DNA from: Methylococcus sp. Mc7
Lineage (GTDB): Bacteria > Pseudomonadota > Gammaproteobacteria > Methylococcales > Methylococcaceae
DNA: 64,000 nt
Direction: 5' to 3'
Assembly (NCBI RefSeq): GCF_019285515.1
Contig: NZ_CP079095.1
Coordinates: 186,001 to 250,000, forward strand
Of the stretch, positions 8,282 to 17,632 are shown piece after piece; position 1 is the stretch's first letter; every line of letters begins with the position of its first letter. Both the position numbers and the translations under genes were made by a program. The notes under the pieces were generated by a model. The model made no database searches. It saw only the letters and a list, made by a program, of their open reading frames with translations, and was not told where the DNA came from.

Positions 8282-9307
8282 TCAGAACGCGACGGCCAGG
8301 CCCATCGTGCCCAGATAACTCGGCACATAATCGCCCAGTGCGCCGCTGTAGCTGCCGAACACCGCGATGCGGTCGTTCACGGCCCACTGGAAGCCGACGC
8401 CGACCGCGTGCTCCTGCAGCGTCTCGACCGGCCCGACCGATCCGGCATGCAGCGTGCGCGGCAGAGCCGCGGCATTGACGTAACCCTGGATGAACAGCGC
8501 GAAGTCCTCGACGACGTCGCGCTGCAAGGCCCACTGGAACGAAGGCAGGATGACCTCGGCGCCCCTGAAGTCCTGCAGGCTGGCGAAACCGAAGTTCCAG
8601 TTGAAAGCGATGTCCCAAGGCAGGACATGGTCCGCGTTGAGCATCAGGGAGCCCTGGGTGCCGTTGCTGAAGACGGGACTCCCCCAGGTGGTCTGCACGT
8701 AGGCCTCCAGCCCCACCGAGTAGTTGAAATATTCGAAATCGTCCTTGTACAGATGGACCTTGGTATCGAAGGTGATCGGCGAAAAGCCGGTGGCCGACTG
8801 CGGCGGTCCCTGCACCGTCAGGCCCTGGGTGAATAGGCGCAGCTCCACGTCGTCGGTCAACCCGTAGCGGAACAGGAGCTCCCAGTTGTACTGTTTCACC
8901 GAATCCGAACTCGCCCCCTGCATCGTGAAAGGGCTCATTTCCAGGTAGATACCGCCTTCGGGCAGCGTGTACGACGAGTTGGGAAGATTGGCGAGATCGG
9001 GGCCGGGTTCCCTGATCGTCACCGCCGACGCCTCCGGAACGCTCACCTCGGGTGTGGGTGAAGCCGTGGGGCTCGGCGACGGCGGCCGGTCCGGCTCGGT
9101 ACTGTGGACGTGTTCGCGGTAGGTCGCGGTGTGCTCGCCGAAATGCCTGGCTGCCGACCCGGACGAGGACGACGCCGCACGCGCCTCGACACCCCGTGCC
9201 GGCAGGGCGGCCAGCAAGGCGATCATCCCTTCCGACAGAAGCAGTCCCGCGATGGCGGCCTCCCGCCCCCGGGGCGCTCGCTTTGAACGCCGGCTATCGG
9301 ATCGCAT
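8282..9307 (-). CDS. Predicted outer-membrane beta-barrel protein (transporter/MetA-like family)
   Basis: 341 aa. The N-terminus has a basic stretch and a hydrophobic segment (about 18-38), then a Ser/Pro-rich low-complexity linker (about 65-90). From about 105 onward alternating polar/aromatic strands appear (GIYLEMSPF, VELRLFTQGL, YFNYSVGLEAYVQTTWGSP) and the chain ends in Phe, typical of outer-membrane barrels. It resembles 'transporter' proteins of the phenol-degradation MetA type; the cargo is unknown. It is convergent with ccmC. Confidence 0.7.
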   Translation of the reverse strand: MRSDSRRSKRAPRGREAAIAGLLLSEGMIALLAALPARGVEARAASSSSGSAARHFGEHTATYREHVHSTEPDRPPSPSPTASPTPEVSVPEASAVTIREPGPDLANLPNSSYTLPEGGIYLEMSPFTMQGASSDSVKQYNWELLFRYGLTDDVELRLFTQGLTVQGPPQSATGFSPITFDTKVHLYKDDFEYFNYSVGLEAYVQTTWGSPVFSNGTQGSLMLNADHVLPWDIAFNWNFGFASLQDFRGAEVILPSFQWALQRDVVEDFALFIQGYVNAAALPRTLHAGSVGPVETLQEHAVGVGFQWAVNDRIAVFGSYSGALGDYVPSYLGTMGLAVAF

Positions 9308-9370
9308 CCCTGCCCTCCCCCATCAGGCTACGCCGGAACCGGCGGATTCACCGGGATGACGGCTCGGCGG

Positions 9371-10570
9371 TTAGCCATCGAGTGCGGCCGCCACCCCCTG
9401 GGCGGCGGACAGAAGGAACGCGTCGTTCCCTTCGGCGGCCAGCAGGGAAAGACCGACCGGCGCCCCTTCCACTTCGACTGCCGGGAGCGAAATCTGCGGC
9501 AGCCGGCCGATCCCCGCGATCGCCATGCGGGCCAGCACGCGCGGAAAATAATCGCCCTGGGTACGGTCCAGCCCGAGGCTGCCCTTCAAAGGCGCCGGCG
9601 CGTGTGCCGTAGGAAAGCAGAGCAGGTCTTCCGGCCCCAGGAATCCTGCAAGCGCGGCGCGATAGCGCTCCCTGCCCGCCAGCGCAGCCGGCAGCAGGCG
9701 GCGGTCCAGACCCTTGGCCAGCTCGAAGTTGCGGCGGGTGCGCTCGCCCAGGACCGGCCGGGCCGCCTCGACCCATGAACCCAGGGCGCTCCAGATTTCG
9801 GCCCACTGAATGGGCTGAAAGACCTGGAGCCAATTGTCCATGCCGGAAATTCCGGTCTCCCCGTCGATGCTCCGCAAGGAAATCCCGCGGCTGGGAAAAT
9901 TGCCGGCCAGCCGCTTCAGGACCGGTTCGAAAGCCTTGCGGACCGCCGGTTCCGCCTCGTCGAACCCCTCCCGCAGCAGCCACAACCTGCCGGAGACGGC
10001 CAGGAGGGGATCGACGTTCAGCAACAGGCTCATCACCCGCTGCAACACCTCGCCGTCGCGGGCGAAGGCTCCGACGGTGTCGAAACCGGGCGCCAGTGGA
10101 TTGACGCCGGCCACGGAAATCCTGCCGTGGCTGGGCCGCATCCCCCAGATACCGCAATTGCTGGCGGGCAGCCGGACGGAGCCGCCCGTGTCCGTGCCCA
10201 GGGAAAAGTCCGCCTCGCCCGCCGCCACCGCCGTCGCCGAGCCGCTGGATGAACCGCCTGGCACCCGGTCTGGCGCGGCCGGATTCCGCGGGGTGCCGTA
10301 GAACGCATTCTCCCCGCTGAGGCCGAAAGCCAGCTCGTCCGCATGGGTCTTGCCCACGCAGACCGCGCCGGCCTGCAGACACTGCTCCACGCACACGGCG
10401 TGAGCGGCCGCGGGCGGATGGCTCTGTGCCCAGTCGGGATTGGCGCAGCCGGTCACGTGGCCCGCGATGTCGATCAAATCCTTGACGGCGAAGGACAGAT
10501 CCGCCAGCGGACCGGTGGCGGCCGCGCGAAGCGTCATCTGCGCAAGAAACGAACGGGAGGGTTCAGTCAT
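9371..10570 (-). CDS. Amidase signature-family enzyme
   Basis: 399 aa from the ATG at 10570. The catalytic Lys lies in FAVKDLIDIAG, and the Ser-cisSer triad region in VPGGSSSGSATAVAAGE followed by LGTDTGGSVRLPAS, the amidase signature. The shorter-than-average C-terminal half is still co-linear with small amidases. It hydrolyses an unknown amide; it is not a GatA by context. An in-frame ATG at 10600 would add ten residues. Its upstream region is directly abutted by the IS1182-type insertion at about 10.63 kb, which may have replaced or altered its promoter. Confidence 0.88.
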   Translation of the reverse strand: MTEPSRSFLAQMTLRAAATGPLADLSFAVKDLIDIAGHVTGCANPDWAQSHPPAAAHAVCVEQCLQAGAVCVGKTHADELAFGLSGENAFYGTPRNPAAPDRVPGGSSSGSATAVAAGEADFSLGTDTGGSVRLPASNCGIWGMRPSHGRISVAGVNPLAPGFDTVGAFARDGEVLQRVMSLLLNVDPLLAVSGRLWLLREGFDEAEPAVRKAFEPVLKRLAGNFPSRGISLRSIDGETGISGMDNWLQVFQPIQWAEIWSALGSWVEAARPVLGERTRRNFELAKGLDRRLLPAALAGRERYRAALAGFLGPEDLLCFPTAHAPAPLKGSLGLDRTQGDYFPRVLARMAIAGIGRLPQISLPAVEVEGAPVGLSLLAAEGNDAFLLSAAQGVAAALDG

Positions 10571-10632
10571 CCGAAAGACTGCGGACAATGAAAGATCCAT
10601 GGAATGATACAGCCACGCCCTACCATATCTAG

Positions 10633-12272
10633 GAGTCTGTCGGACTTTCCGGTTCTGGTTCGAACCGGATGGGTGGGGCGGAAGTCCGCTGTTTCCGTTA
10701 ACATAGCGGCCTATTCCGGATAGATCGCGACAAGGTGAGACCCGATGAGCCGCTTCATCCTCGTCAATCGCCACCAGCAGTATCTGCTACCGCCCTCGGT
10801 TGACGAATGGCTGCCAGCCAACCACCTGGCACGGTTCCTCGTCGAGGTCATCGATCAGCTGGATTTAAGTCGACTGACGAGCCGCTACTCGGGGCGCGGG
10901 TCGGCGGCGCACCATCCGTCGGTACTACTGGCCCTGCTGGTTTATGGTTATGCCACCGGGGTGTTCTCCAGCCGCAAGATTGAGCGGGCCACCTACGATT
11001 CGGTGGCCTTCCGCTTTCTGTCGGCGGAAACCCATCCCGATCATGACACCCTGGCCCACTTTCGCAAGACCTTTCTGGGGGAGCTGGAGGACCTGTTCGT
11101 TCAGGTCTTGAGCCTGGCGCAGGCGATGAAGCTGGTGAGGCTCGGGCAGATTTCCCTGGACGGGACCAAGATTAAGGCCAACGCCTCCAAGCACAAGGCC
11201 TTGTCTCATGGCCACATCGAGAAGTTGGAAGCGCAGTTGCGGGAGGAGGTGCAGGCCTTGTTGCAGAAGGCGGCGGAGGCCGACGGGGCGGAGGAGCCGG
11301 ACGGCATCGACCTGCCAGAGGAGTTGGCGCGGCGGCAGGATCGGCTGAAGGCCCTGGCGGAGGCGAAGGCCAAGATCGTGGAGCGGGTCGCGGAGCGCGA
11401 TGCCCGGGCGCAGCAGGACTATGAAGCCAAGGTAGCCCGTCGCGAAGGCCAGCGGCAGGCGGGCAAGAAGCCACGTGGGCAGGAGCCGAAGCCGCCGGAA
11501 ACCGGGCCGAAGGCCAGCGACCAGATCAATCTGACCGACGAGGAATCCCGCATCATGCCGAGCCACGCGGGTTTCCTCCAGGGCTATAACAGCCAGGCTG
11601 CGGTGGATGTGGAGACGATGTTGATCGTCGCCACCACCGTCAGTCAGCAGACCAACGACAAGCAGCAGGTCGAACCGATGCTGGCCGAGATCGAGAAGCT
11701 GCCGGAAGCCTGGGGGAAGCCCGAAGCCCTGCTGGCCGACACGGGCTACTTCAGCGCCGGCAACGTGCACGCCTGCTGCGAACAGCAGATCGAACCGCTG
11801 ATCGCGATGGGACGGGACAGCCATCACGTGCCGCTGGCGGAACGCCTGGCTCCGGATGCCCCGGAACCGGAAACCACCGATCCCGTGGAGAAGATGGCCT
11901 GGAAACTCAAAACGAAGGCAGGGAAGGCCCGCTACGCCAAGCGCAAATCCACGGTGGAGCCGGTGTTCGGCATCATCAAACAGGTCTTGGGATTCCGCCA
12001 GTTCTCTCTGCGCGGCTTGGAGGCAGTGGCCGGAGAATGGAAGCTGGTGGCGATGGCGTTCAATCTGAGGCGGATGCACGTGTTGGCGGCAGCGTGACAG
12101 GCTTCACGTAAAAACCAAGCGTTACACACCAATAGAGCCGCCATGGGGGAGGCGGGGCACATCTTGGTCTAGTTATCGACGCGAAACGTTGGTGACTACG
12201 CCGCCAATGCCCCCCGAAAAATTCTCGATTCCAAGAACCCCGACCCGAGTAAATCCATAGTCCGACAGACTC
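10633..12272 (+). mobile_element. IS1182-type insertion sequence
   Basis: Perfect inverted ends: the 14-bp GAGTCTGTCGGACT at 10633-10646 is repeated inverted at 12259-12272. Both ends are bordered by CTAG (10629-10632 and 12273-12276), which could be a 4-bp target duplication; because CTAG is palindromic it also extends the inverted repeat to 18 bp. One transposase gene lies inside. The right border joins coding sequence of an IS4-type transposase, but the left border does not. Confidence 0.85.
10745..12097 (+). CDS. IS1182-family transposase
   Basis: 450 aa, apparently intact. The N-terminal helix-rich DUF772-type domain (YRRQ-like start FILVNRHQQYLLPPSVDEW; DHDTLAHFRKTF) is followed by a DDE catalytic domain: first Asp in ISLDGTKIKANASKHK, second in LLADTGYFSAGN, Glu in KRKSTVEPVFGIIKQVLGF. 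A charged coiled segment (about residues 155-255) is inserted between the first and second Asp, as usual for this group. The ATG at 10745 follows AAGGTGAG. Confidence 0.93.
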   Translation: MSRFILVNRHQQYLLPPSVDEWLPANHLARFLVEVIDQLDLSRLTSRYSGRGSAAHHPSVLLALLVYGYATGVFSSRKIERATYDSVAFRFLSAETHPDHDTLAHFRKTFLGELEDLFVQVLSLAQAMKLVRLGQISLDGTKIKANASKHKALSHGHIEKLEAQLREEVQALLQKAAEADGAEEPDGIDLPEELARRQDRLKALAEAKAKIVERVAERDARAQQDYEAKVARREGQRQAGKKPRGQEPKPPETGPKASDQINLTDEESRIMPSHAGFLQGYNSQAAVDVETMLIVATTVSQQTNDKQQVEPMLAEIEKLPEAWGKPEALLADTGYFSAGNVHACCEQQIEPLIAMGRDSHHVPLAERLAPDAPEPETTDPVEKMAWKLKTKAGKARYAKRKSTVEPVFGIIKQVLGFRQFSLRGLEAVAGEWKLVAMAFNLRRMHVLAAA

Positions 12273-12276
12273 CTAG

Positions 12277-13266
12277 GCGCAAGCGCACAAGCTGTACCAC
12301 ATGGGCTTTCGAGAGCCAGTTCGGCGCTCCACCCTGGCGGATGCCAACGAAACACGCGATTGGCGCATCTATGCGGAGTTCGCTCAGCGCCTGATTACCC
12401 ACGCGCGAAAGCTCTACGCCCAGGAAGACTTGGGACTGGAATTGACGAACACGGTCTACGCACTGGACTCGACGACCATCGACTTGTGCCTGTCGGTGTT
12501 TCCTTGGGCACTGTTTCGCTTCACCAAGTCGGCGGTGAAGATGCATACCCTGCTCGATCTTCGGGGCAACATTCCGAGCTTCATCCACATCTCCGACGGC
12601 AAGCTGCACGACGTGCATGCGCTCGACCTGCTCCTCCCCGAAGCCGGTGCCATTTACATCATGGATCGGGGCTACGTCGACTTTGCCAGGCTCCATGCCT
12701 TGCACCGGGCGGGCAGTTTCTTCGTCACCCGCGCCAAATCGAACCTGAATGCCCATCGGGTCTACTCCCGGACGCTCGACCGAAGCACCGGTCTCATTTG
12801 CGACCGGACCCTCGCGCTGGACGGTTTCTACACCCAGAAAGACTATCCCGAGCCGTTGCGCCGTATCCGTTTCAAAGACCCCGACAGCGGCAAGACCTTG
12901 GTCTTTCTGAGCAATCACTTCGATCTGCCGGCGCTGACCATCTGCCTGCTCTACAAAAGCCGCTGGCAGGTCGAGTTGTTTTTCAAGTGGATCAAGCAGC
13001 ATCTTCGCATCAAACAATTCTATGGCACCTCGGAGAATGCCGTGAAAACCCAGATTTGGATCGCCGTTTCGGTCTATGTACTCGTCGCGATAGTCAAGAA
13101 ACGGCTCAATCTCGAGGCTTCGCTGTACACTTTGCTACAGATTTTGTCGGTCACTCTGTTCGAGAAAATATCGTTGCAACAAGCACTTACAGGCGGTGCC
13201 TACAAAACCAACCCCGGCGATCACGATAACCAATTGGATTTGTTCGACTTTTTAACCGGACACTAG
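12277..13266 (+). pseudogene. IS4-type transposase (DUF4372 subgroup), 5'-truncated
   Basis: The frame reads continuously from the IS1182 right border: AQAHKLYH precedes the first ATG at 12301, so the ORF start there is internal and the first roughly 70-80 residues are missing. Catalytic residues remain: Asp in YALDSTTIDL, Asp in IYIMDRGYVDF, and the YREK signature Y-2-R-3-E-6-K in YKSRWQVELFFKWIK. The C-terminus looks complete. Without the DNA-binding N-terminus it is probably inactive. The missing 5' part is not found left of the IS1182 copy. Confidence 0.85.
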
Positions 13267-13291
13267 TGGCGTACCAGTTAAGTAAATGCTA

Positions 13292-14347
13292 CTAGAATGC
13301 CAAGAGCTTCATGTCCTTCGCATCTTCTGCCATCTTCTTCCGCTCCATAGCTGGCAGAGGAATCAGGCCGCGCTCGGACAGATAACCGTCGTCGCCCCAT
13401 GCCTTTTCACTCGTGAATTCTGTGATATACTCCGCGATACCAGGAATCAAGCCCACGTGCTGCTTCTTGACGTAGAAGTACAGGGGACGCGAAACGACAT
13501 AGCTGCTATCGGCAATCGTCTCAAACGTTGGAGCGACGCCGTTGATCATGGCGCCACTGATTTTATCGCTGTTTTCCTCTAGGAAACTATAACCAAAAAT
13601 CCCGATCGCCTTGGGATTAGCCACAAGTTTCTGCACGATCAGATTATCGTTTTCGCCGGCTTCCACATATGCGCCATCCTCCCGGATGGACTGACAGATC
13701 ATTTTATATTCCGCCTCGTTGGTCTTCTTAAGGGCAGCAAGGGCCGGGATCTCATTGCACCCATCTTCCATCACTAACTCAGAGAAGGCATCACGAGTGC
13801 CGGAGGTCGGCGGCGGACCCAGTACTTCGATCTTAGTCTTCGGGAGTGTAGGATTAACGTCATGCCAAGTCTTGTACGGATTGTCAATCAACGCCCCACC
13901 GTCTTTGCCTCGCACATCGGGCACCTTTTTAGCCAGTGCCAGGAACAATTCCTTGCGAGTTAGGTCCATTGCCTTCGACTTCTTCGACTGCGCAAACACG
14001 ATGCCATCAAAGCCAATCTTCACCTCGACAATTTCGCTGACACCAGCCTTCCGACATGCCTCAAACTCCGTCTTCTTCATGCGGCGAGACGCATTGGCAA
14101 TGTCCGGATGATTCACGCCCACTCCGCCGCAGAACAGCTTGAAACCACCGCCGGTACCAGTCGATTCCACCTTAGGTGTTTTGAACTTGCCAGCCTTGCC
14201 GAAATGTTCAGCCACCACTGTTGCGAATGGATAGACCGTCGAGGAACCAACGATGCTCACGGAATCACGTCCACCTTGCGCTGCAACTTGGACGCAGACC
14301 AAGGTAATTGAGGTAGCTAGCCCAACTTTTACTATCAAATTTTTCAT
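13292..14347 (-). CDS. PstS-like periplasmic phosphate-binding protein
   Basis: 351 aa, signal peptide ending VQVAAQ near residue 24. The mature start VSIVGSSTVYPFA and the STGTGGGFKLFCGG loop, then PPPTSGTRDAF, are the phosphate-coordinating segments of the PstS family (Ser/Thr/Arg/Asp ligands). Periplasmic binding component for inorganic phosphate uptake. No pstCAB genes are in the window, so it works with a transporter elsewhere or as a high-affinity scavenger. Base composition is less GC-rich than its neighbours, and it lies 25 bp from the truncated IS4 gene, suggesting acquisition. The lipoprotein gene lies 40 bp upstream on the same strand. Confidence 0.9.
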   Translation of the reverse strand: MKNLIVKVGLATSITLVCVQVAAQGGRDSVSIVGSSTVYPFATVVAEHFGKAGKFKTPKVESTGTGGGFKLFCGGVGVNHPDIANASRRMKKTEFEACRKAGVSEIVEVKIGFDGIVFAQSKKSKAMDLTRKELFLALAKKVPDVRGKDGGALIDNPYKTWHDVNPTLPKTKIEVLGPPPTSGTRDAFSELVMEDGCNEIPALAALKKTNEAEYKMICQSIREDGAYVEAGENDNLIVQKLVANPKAIGIFGYSFLEENSDKISGAMINGVAPTFETIADSSYVVSRPLYFYVKKQHVGLIPGIAEYITEFTSEKAWGDDGYLSERGLIPLPAMERKKMAEDAKDMKLLAF

Positions 14348-14387
14348 ATCTATCTCACCCTACTATGAAAGGAACCGCTGAAATCAT

Positions 14388-14783
14388 CTATTGGCCGGCA
14401 CCGCCGGCTTCTTCCCAGTCGCCACGCTCCCATAGGAGCGTCTTGCCGAAGCGGGTGACAGTCAGCTTGCCGCCTTCTGTGATGAAGTACTTGTCATCAC
14501 CATCCGCGAACTCGTAACCGACGACGCGATCGCAATTTTTGTCCCCTTCTTCACATGGAGCCATTATTTTTTTACCTTTCAGTGTCTTCGACTTTCCCGT
14601 CGTCCGGTTTTCGACCACGAACGTCAAATCGTTGCAATCAATGCCACAGTCCGAATTGATGTCAATATTATAGCTCGGGGTATCCAGCGAGTCTACCAAA
14701 ATCGCCGAGAACGCACTCTTTCCACCGGACGCGCATCCCGATAACAATACTGTTCCCAGAACAAATAAAAAAGTCTTTTTCAT
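14388..14783 (-). CDS. Small lipoprotein of the phosphate cluster
   Basis: 131 aa. Lipobox LLSGC at residues 13-17 after a short basic-hydrophobic leader predicts a lipidated envelope protein. The mature part has four cysteines (CGIDCND and CEEGDKNC), which could form disulfides, and the pattern of short beta strands suggests a small beta domain. No family recognised. It lies between an OprO/P-like porin gene and a PstS-like gene on the same strand, so a role in phosphate capture is inferred only from position. An AAGAGG ribosome site precedes the ATG. Confidence 0.75.
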   Translation of the reverse strand: MKKTFLFVLGTVLLSGCASGGKSAFSAILVDSLDTPSYNIDINSDCGIDCNDLTFVVENRTTGKSKTLKGKKIMAPCEEGDKNCDRVVGYEFADGDDKYFITEGGKLTVTRFGKTLLWERGDWEEAGGAGQ

Positions 14784-14928
14784 GCCAACCTCTTACAAAT
14801 TCAAGACAGCTCCGCAGCAGCTCGCCAACGACTGCGTAACAAAATTAGACGAGCACGACCTTGGAATGAAAGCAAATACTTACGACGCATGCTTTTGAGT
14901 AATTCGGCCACTGCCCAGAGAATAGGCC

Positions 14929-16560
14929 TTACCAGTCCATCCAGATACCGCTCATAAACACGTCGTTATTCGCGCCATTCAAACTGTACAAGCCCGCGGG
15001 TGCGTTCTTGTTCTGATCCAGACCGAATATATGGACGTAATTGTTCATCCACTTGACCCGCGGGTTAATATACCAGTTGAGTGCGAGCGTGCCGATCTGG
15101 CCGCGGCCACCGTTAATGTGTTCGCTGTTCATGTCGAGGTAGTCCCAGCGATAGGCGATTTCCCAGGCACCCCAACTCTGACCGCTGAAGTCGAAATTAG
15201 CTTTTGGCACCACACGTCCGAAGGCGCCGCGTTTCTTGTCGTAAGGTCTACTTTCCCCAGTAAGGAAGAAGCTACCGAAAGTATAATAACCTTGCAAAAG
15301 ATCGTTGGAACCGTAGCCATCACCGGAGATTTGGGTCCGAAAATATTCGCCCTGCAGCGAAAATGGCCCATAAACGCCAGCCAATTCCGCGTTTATTCGG
15401 GTAAAGTGGTCTAATATCTTGCCGTTCTTGGGATCAGTCAGATTACCTGTGCTCCAGAAGCTGCTCCGATCAACGCTGGTGTCAGGCTGGGAGCCGAAAC
15501 TCATTCCACCATTACGGAGATTCGGAACACCTTGTGCGTAGGTAATATTGTTATTCGGCGTACGATAACCGAGCGACACACCAGTGTGGAGAATTTCATC
15601 GTGAGAGAACTCAAGCGGCAGGTACGTCAAACGACCTGTGACTCCATATCCCGTATTACCGGCATAGTTATTACGATTGCTATTACCGCTAGTAGTCGAA
15701 TTATTTGGATTACCAGGCCCGACCGGCTCGGTCTGGAAAGCCAAACGACCGGTCCAGGCCTTTTCGAACAAGTTACCTCGACCATCAACTTCGGCACCGA
15801 TCAGATAGGGGTTGGCGAATTCGACGAAGGCATTGTTGGGCAGCGACCGTTCCATGAACGTGGTGTAGCGATTGCTGGTGACCGACTCGAGACTGAACGG
15901 CTCCTTGAACTGACCGAATACGATTTCGACTGGTTCAAGCGCTTTCACCTTGAGAAAAGCGTCAGTGATGCCTGTCGACGTGACTCCGCTGCCACGAACA
16001 AAGTCGTATTCGAATCGCCACTCATAATCCTTGTAAAAGGTGCCTTCCGTAAAAATTCGAGCGCGCCGGAAGGTGGTGCCGTCATTAAGTCGGTATGGGG
16101 TCGCCTCAAGCGATTCAAAATTATTCTGATGCCAGTTGACCTGCGACGCCAACTGTAAGCGTCCCCCCATGGAGGCTTTGAAGTTGCCATCGGCCGATTC
16201 GATTTCCAGACCTTTATCGCCACTCAGGAACACTTTCGCCTGACCTTTTTCCTTCTTGGATTCCGTTGATGCAACTTTGGCGGCTTCCGCCTGGGCCTTG
16301 GCAATCTCAGCTTTCTGCTGATCCAGCTTTTTGGACAGCTCCTCAAGTTCGCTCTTCTTCCGCGCTAGCTTGGAGTCGGTCTCATCCACCTGCTCGAAGG
16401 TCCCCATTCGTATCCGGCCCGGACCGGGCTCCGCGTAGATCTGCTTGGTCTTCTTGTCCATGTACAGCTCGATCGCGGCGTGGGCCGGCAGCGCCAGCAC
16501 TCCGCCCATCAGAGCCGTCACGCTCACACGCAACAGATTGGATTTCATGTCGTTACTCAT
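14929..16560 (-). CDS. OprO/OprP-like phosphate-selective porin
   Basis: 543 aa. Signal peptide ends at ALPAHA. A coiled-coil stretch (about residues 60-100, KLARKKSELEELSKKLDQQK) precedes a barrel that begins LQLASQVNWHQN and contains the OprO/P-type segment EIVFGQFKEPFSLESVTSNR followed by FMERSLPN. The chain ends WMDW, an aromatic terminus typical of porins. It would let phosphate or polyphosphate through the outer membrane. Start could be 16560 or the Met at 16548. Lower GC than the neighbourhood. A possible Pho box lies 74 bp upstream. Confidence 0.9.
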   Translation of the reverse strand: MSNDMKSNLLRVSVTALMGGVLALPAHAAIELYMDKKTKQIYAEPGPGRIRMGTFEQVDETDSKLARKKSELEELSKKLDQQKAEIAKAQAEAAKVASTESKKEKGQAKVFLSGDKGLEIESADGNFKASMGGRLQLASQVNWHQNNFESLEATPYRLNDGTTFRRARIFTEGTFYKDYEWRFEYDFVRGSGVTSTGITDAFLKVKALEPVEIVFGQFKEPFSLESVTSNRYTTFMERSLPNNAFVEFANPYLIGAEVDGRGNLFEKAWTGRLAFQTEPVGPGNPNNSTTSGNSNRNNYAGNTGYGVTGRLTYLPLEFSHDEILHTGVSLGYRTPNNNITYAQGVPNLRNGGMSFGSQPDTSVDRSSFWSTGNLTDPKNGKILDHFTRINAELAGVYGPFSLQGEYFRTQISGDGYGSNDLLQGYYTFGSFFLTGESRPYDKKRGAFGRVVPKANFDFSGQSWGAWEIAYRWDYLDMNSEHINGGRGQIGTLALNWYINPRVKWMNNYVHIFGLDQNKNAPAGLYSLNGANNDVFMSGIWMDW

Positions 16561-16633
16561 TTCGTGATGTCGTTTCTTCCATGCCTAACGCAACAGACAG
16601 GGGCACTTCGGCAGCGCAACGATAATGAGGAAA

Positions 16634-16651
16634 TATGACATTATTGTTACA
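16634..16651 (-). promoter_or_regulatory. Candidate Pho box upstream of the porin
   Basis: Read on the minus strand: TGTAACA, four bases, TGTCATA. That is two 7-bp half-sites with the 11-bp period of PhoB direct repeats (consensus half-site CTGTCAT). It lies 74-91 bp before the porin start, a normal position for activation. Content of the downstream genes supports it; binding is not shown. Confidence 0.45.
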
Positions 16652-16833
16652 ACACGATGTAAGCGGAGAGAACAGCGTTTCGGACCGGACGGTGCGGGGT
16701 ACCGGTGACGGCCGGCGAATCCGCGGCCGGAGTGGCCGGAAAGCCCGGTGCTCAAGGATGGACGCCCCGGCTTACGCCGTCGGGAAAGGGGGCGATGGCA
16801 AAGAATCCTGGCGGAGTTTCCGGAGCGGGGCCA

Positions 16834-17532
16834 TCAGAAGTTGATGAACAAGGACCCCATGATGAGGTTGTGCATGGTCTGATTCGGTCTGCTGTCGATG
16901 TACTGGTTCATGTACCCCAGCTCCACCCTCGAAGTCGGATCGAAGCTCCAGCCGGCCCCCAGAAATGCCCGGTTCTGGCCGAAGCCGGCCGGCCCGCCCC
17001 AGGCGGTGCTGTTCAGACGCAAGAGAATTTCGTCCCAGGCGATCAGACTCAGGCGTGGTTCGAAATCGAAGGGACGCAGATAGCGGAACAGCTGCCGGGG
17101 CTGATAGCGGACCTGATCGCCACGGATGAAGTTGGCCTCCAGCATCGTCCGGAACGTGATGGTCCCGAACTCCGTGGGAAGCACGTACCGAAAGGCCGGC
17201 CAGACGTCCTGCTGGGCCAGGTAAGGCTTGCCCACGTTCTGGGTGGGCACGAAGGAATAGCCGATCCAGACCGTGGCGCGGTCGCTCAGCGAATACCCCA
17301 GCGCGGCGCGGGCCACGCCCTGATTCCAGTGCCGCCAGTCGCCGTCCCAGCGCATCTGCCCTTCCAGCCACAGCCGCCCTTTTTCCAGGCCGGGGGCGAT
17401 GAAACCCAGACCGCCTTCCGCCACGACCTACCCCCAACTGCCCCAATCGTTGGTCACCATATCCGCACCCGCGCCGGCGGATAAAGCCAATGCGATCGCC
17501 GCCAGCGAACAGCCTGTCCCAAACTTGCTCAT
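16834..17532 (-). pseudogene. DUF2490-family envelope protein interrupted by one in-frame TAG
   Basis: The reading frame starts with an ATG at 17532 behind a good AGAGGA site. It encodes a signal peptide (CSLAAIALALSAGAGA) and the first residues VTNDWGSWG, then TAG at 17428-17430, then continues in the same frame as VVAEGGLGFIAPGLEKG to the end at 16834. Downstream residues have the DUF2490 pattern (YSLSDRATVWIGYSFVPTQN, FRTMLEANF, LELGYMNQY-like end, terminal Phe). One base (CAG to TAG) explains the break. Without readthrough only a leader would be made. The rest of the gene shows no further damage, so the mutation is recent, a sequencing error, or suppressed. Confidence 0.8.
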
Positions 17533-17632
17533 GACTCTCGTCCTCTTCGAAGCCTCGGCTTTCCGGTGCCTGCGCCAAAGGGTTGCCAAGACCAGTCCGC
17601 GGTTGGACCCGGCATGCCCCGAACGCCAGCGC

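Noticed and set aside
14784-14801. CTGTCTT/TTGTAAG direct repeat resembling a Pho box before the lipoprotein gene
   Set aside because: It overlaps the ribosome-binding region directly before the ATG, so cannot be an activator site.
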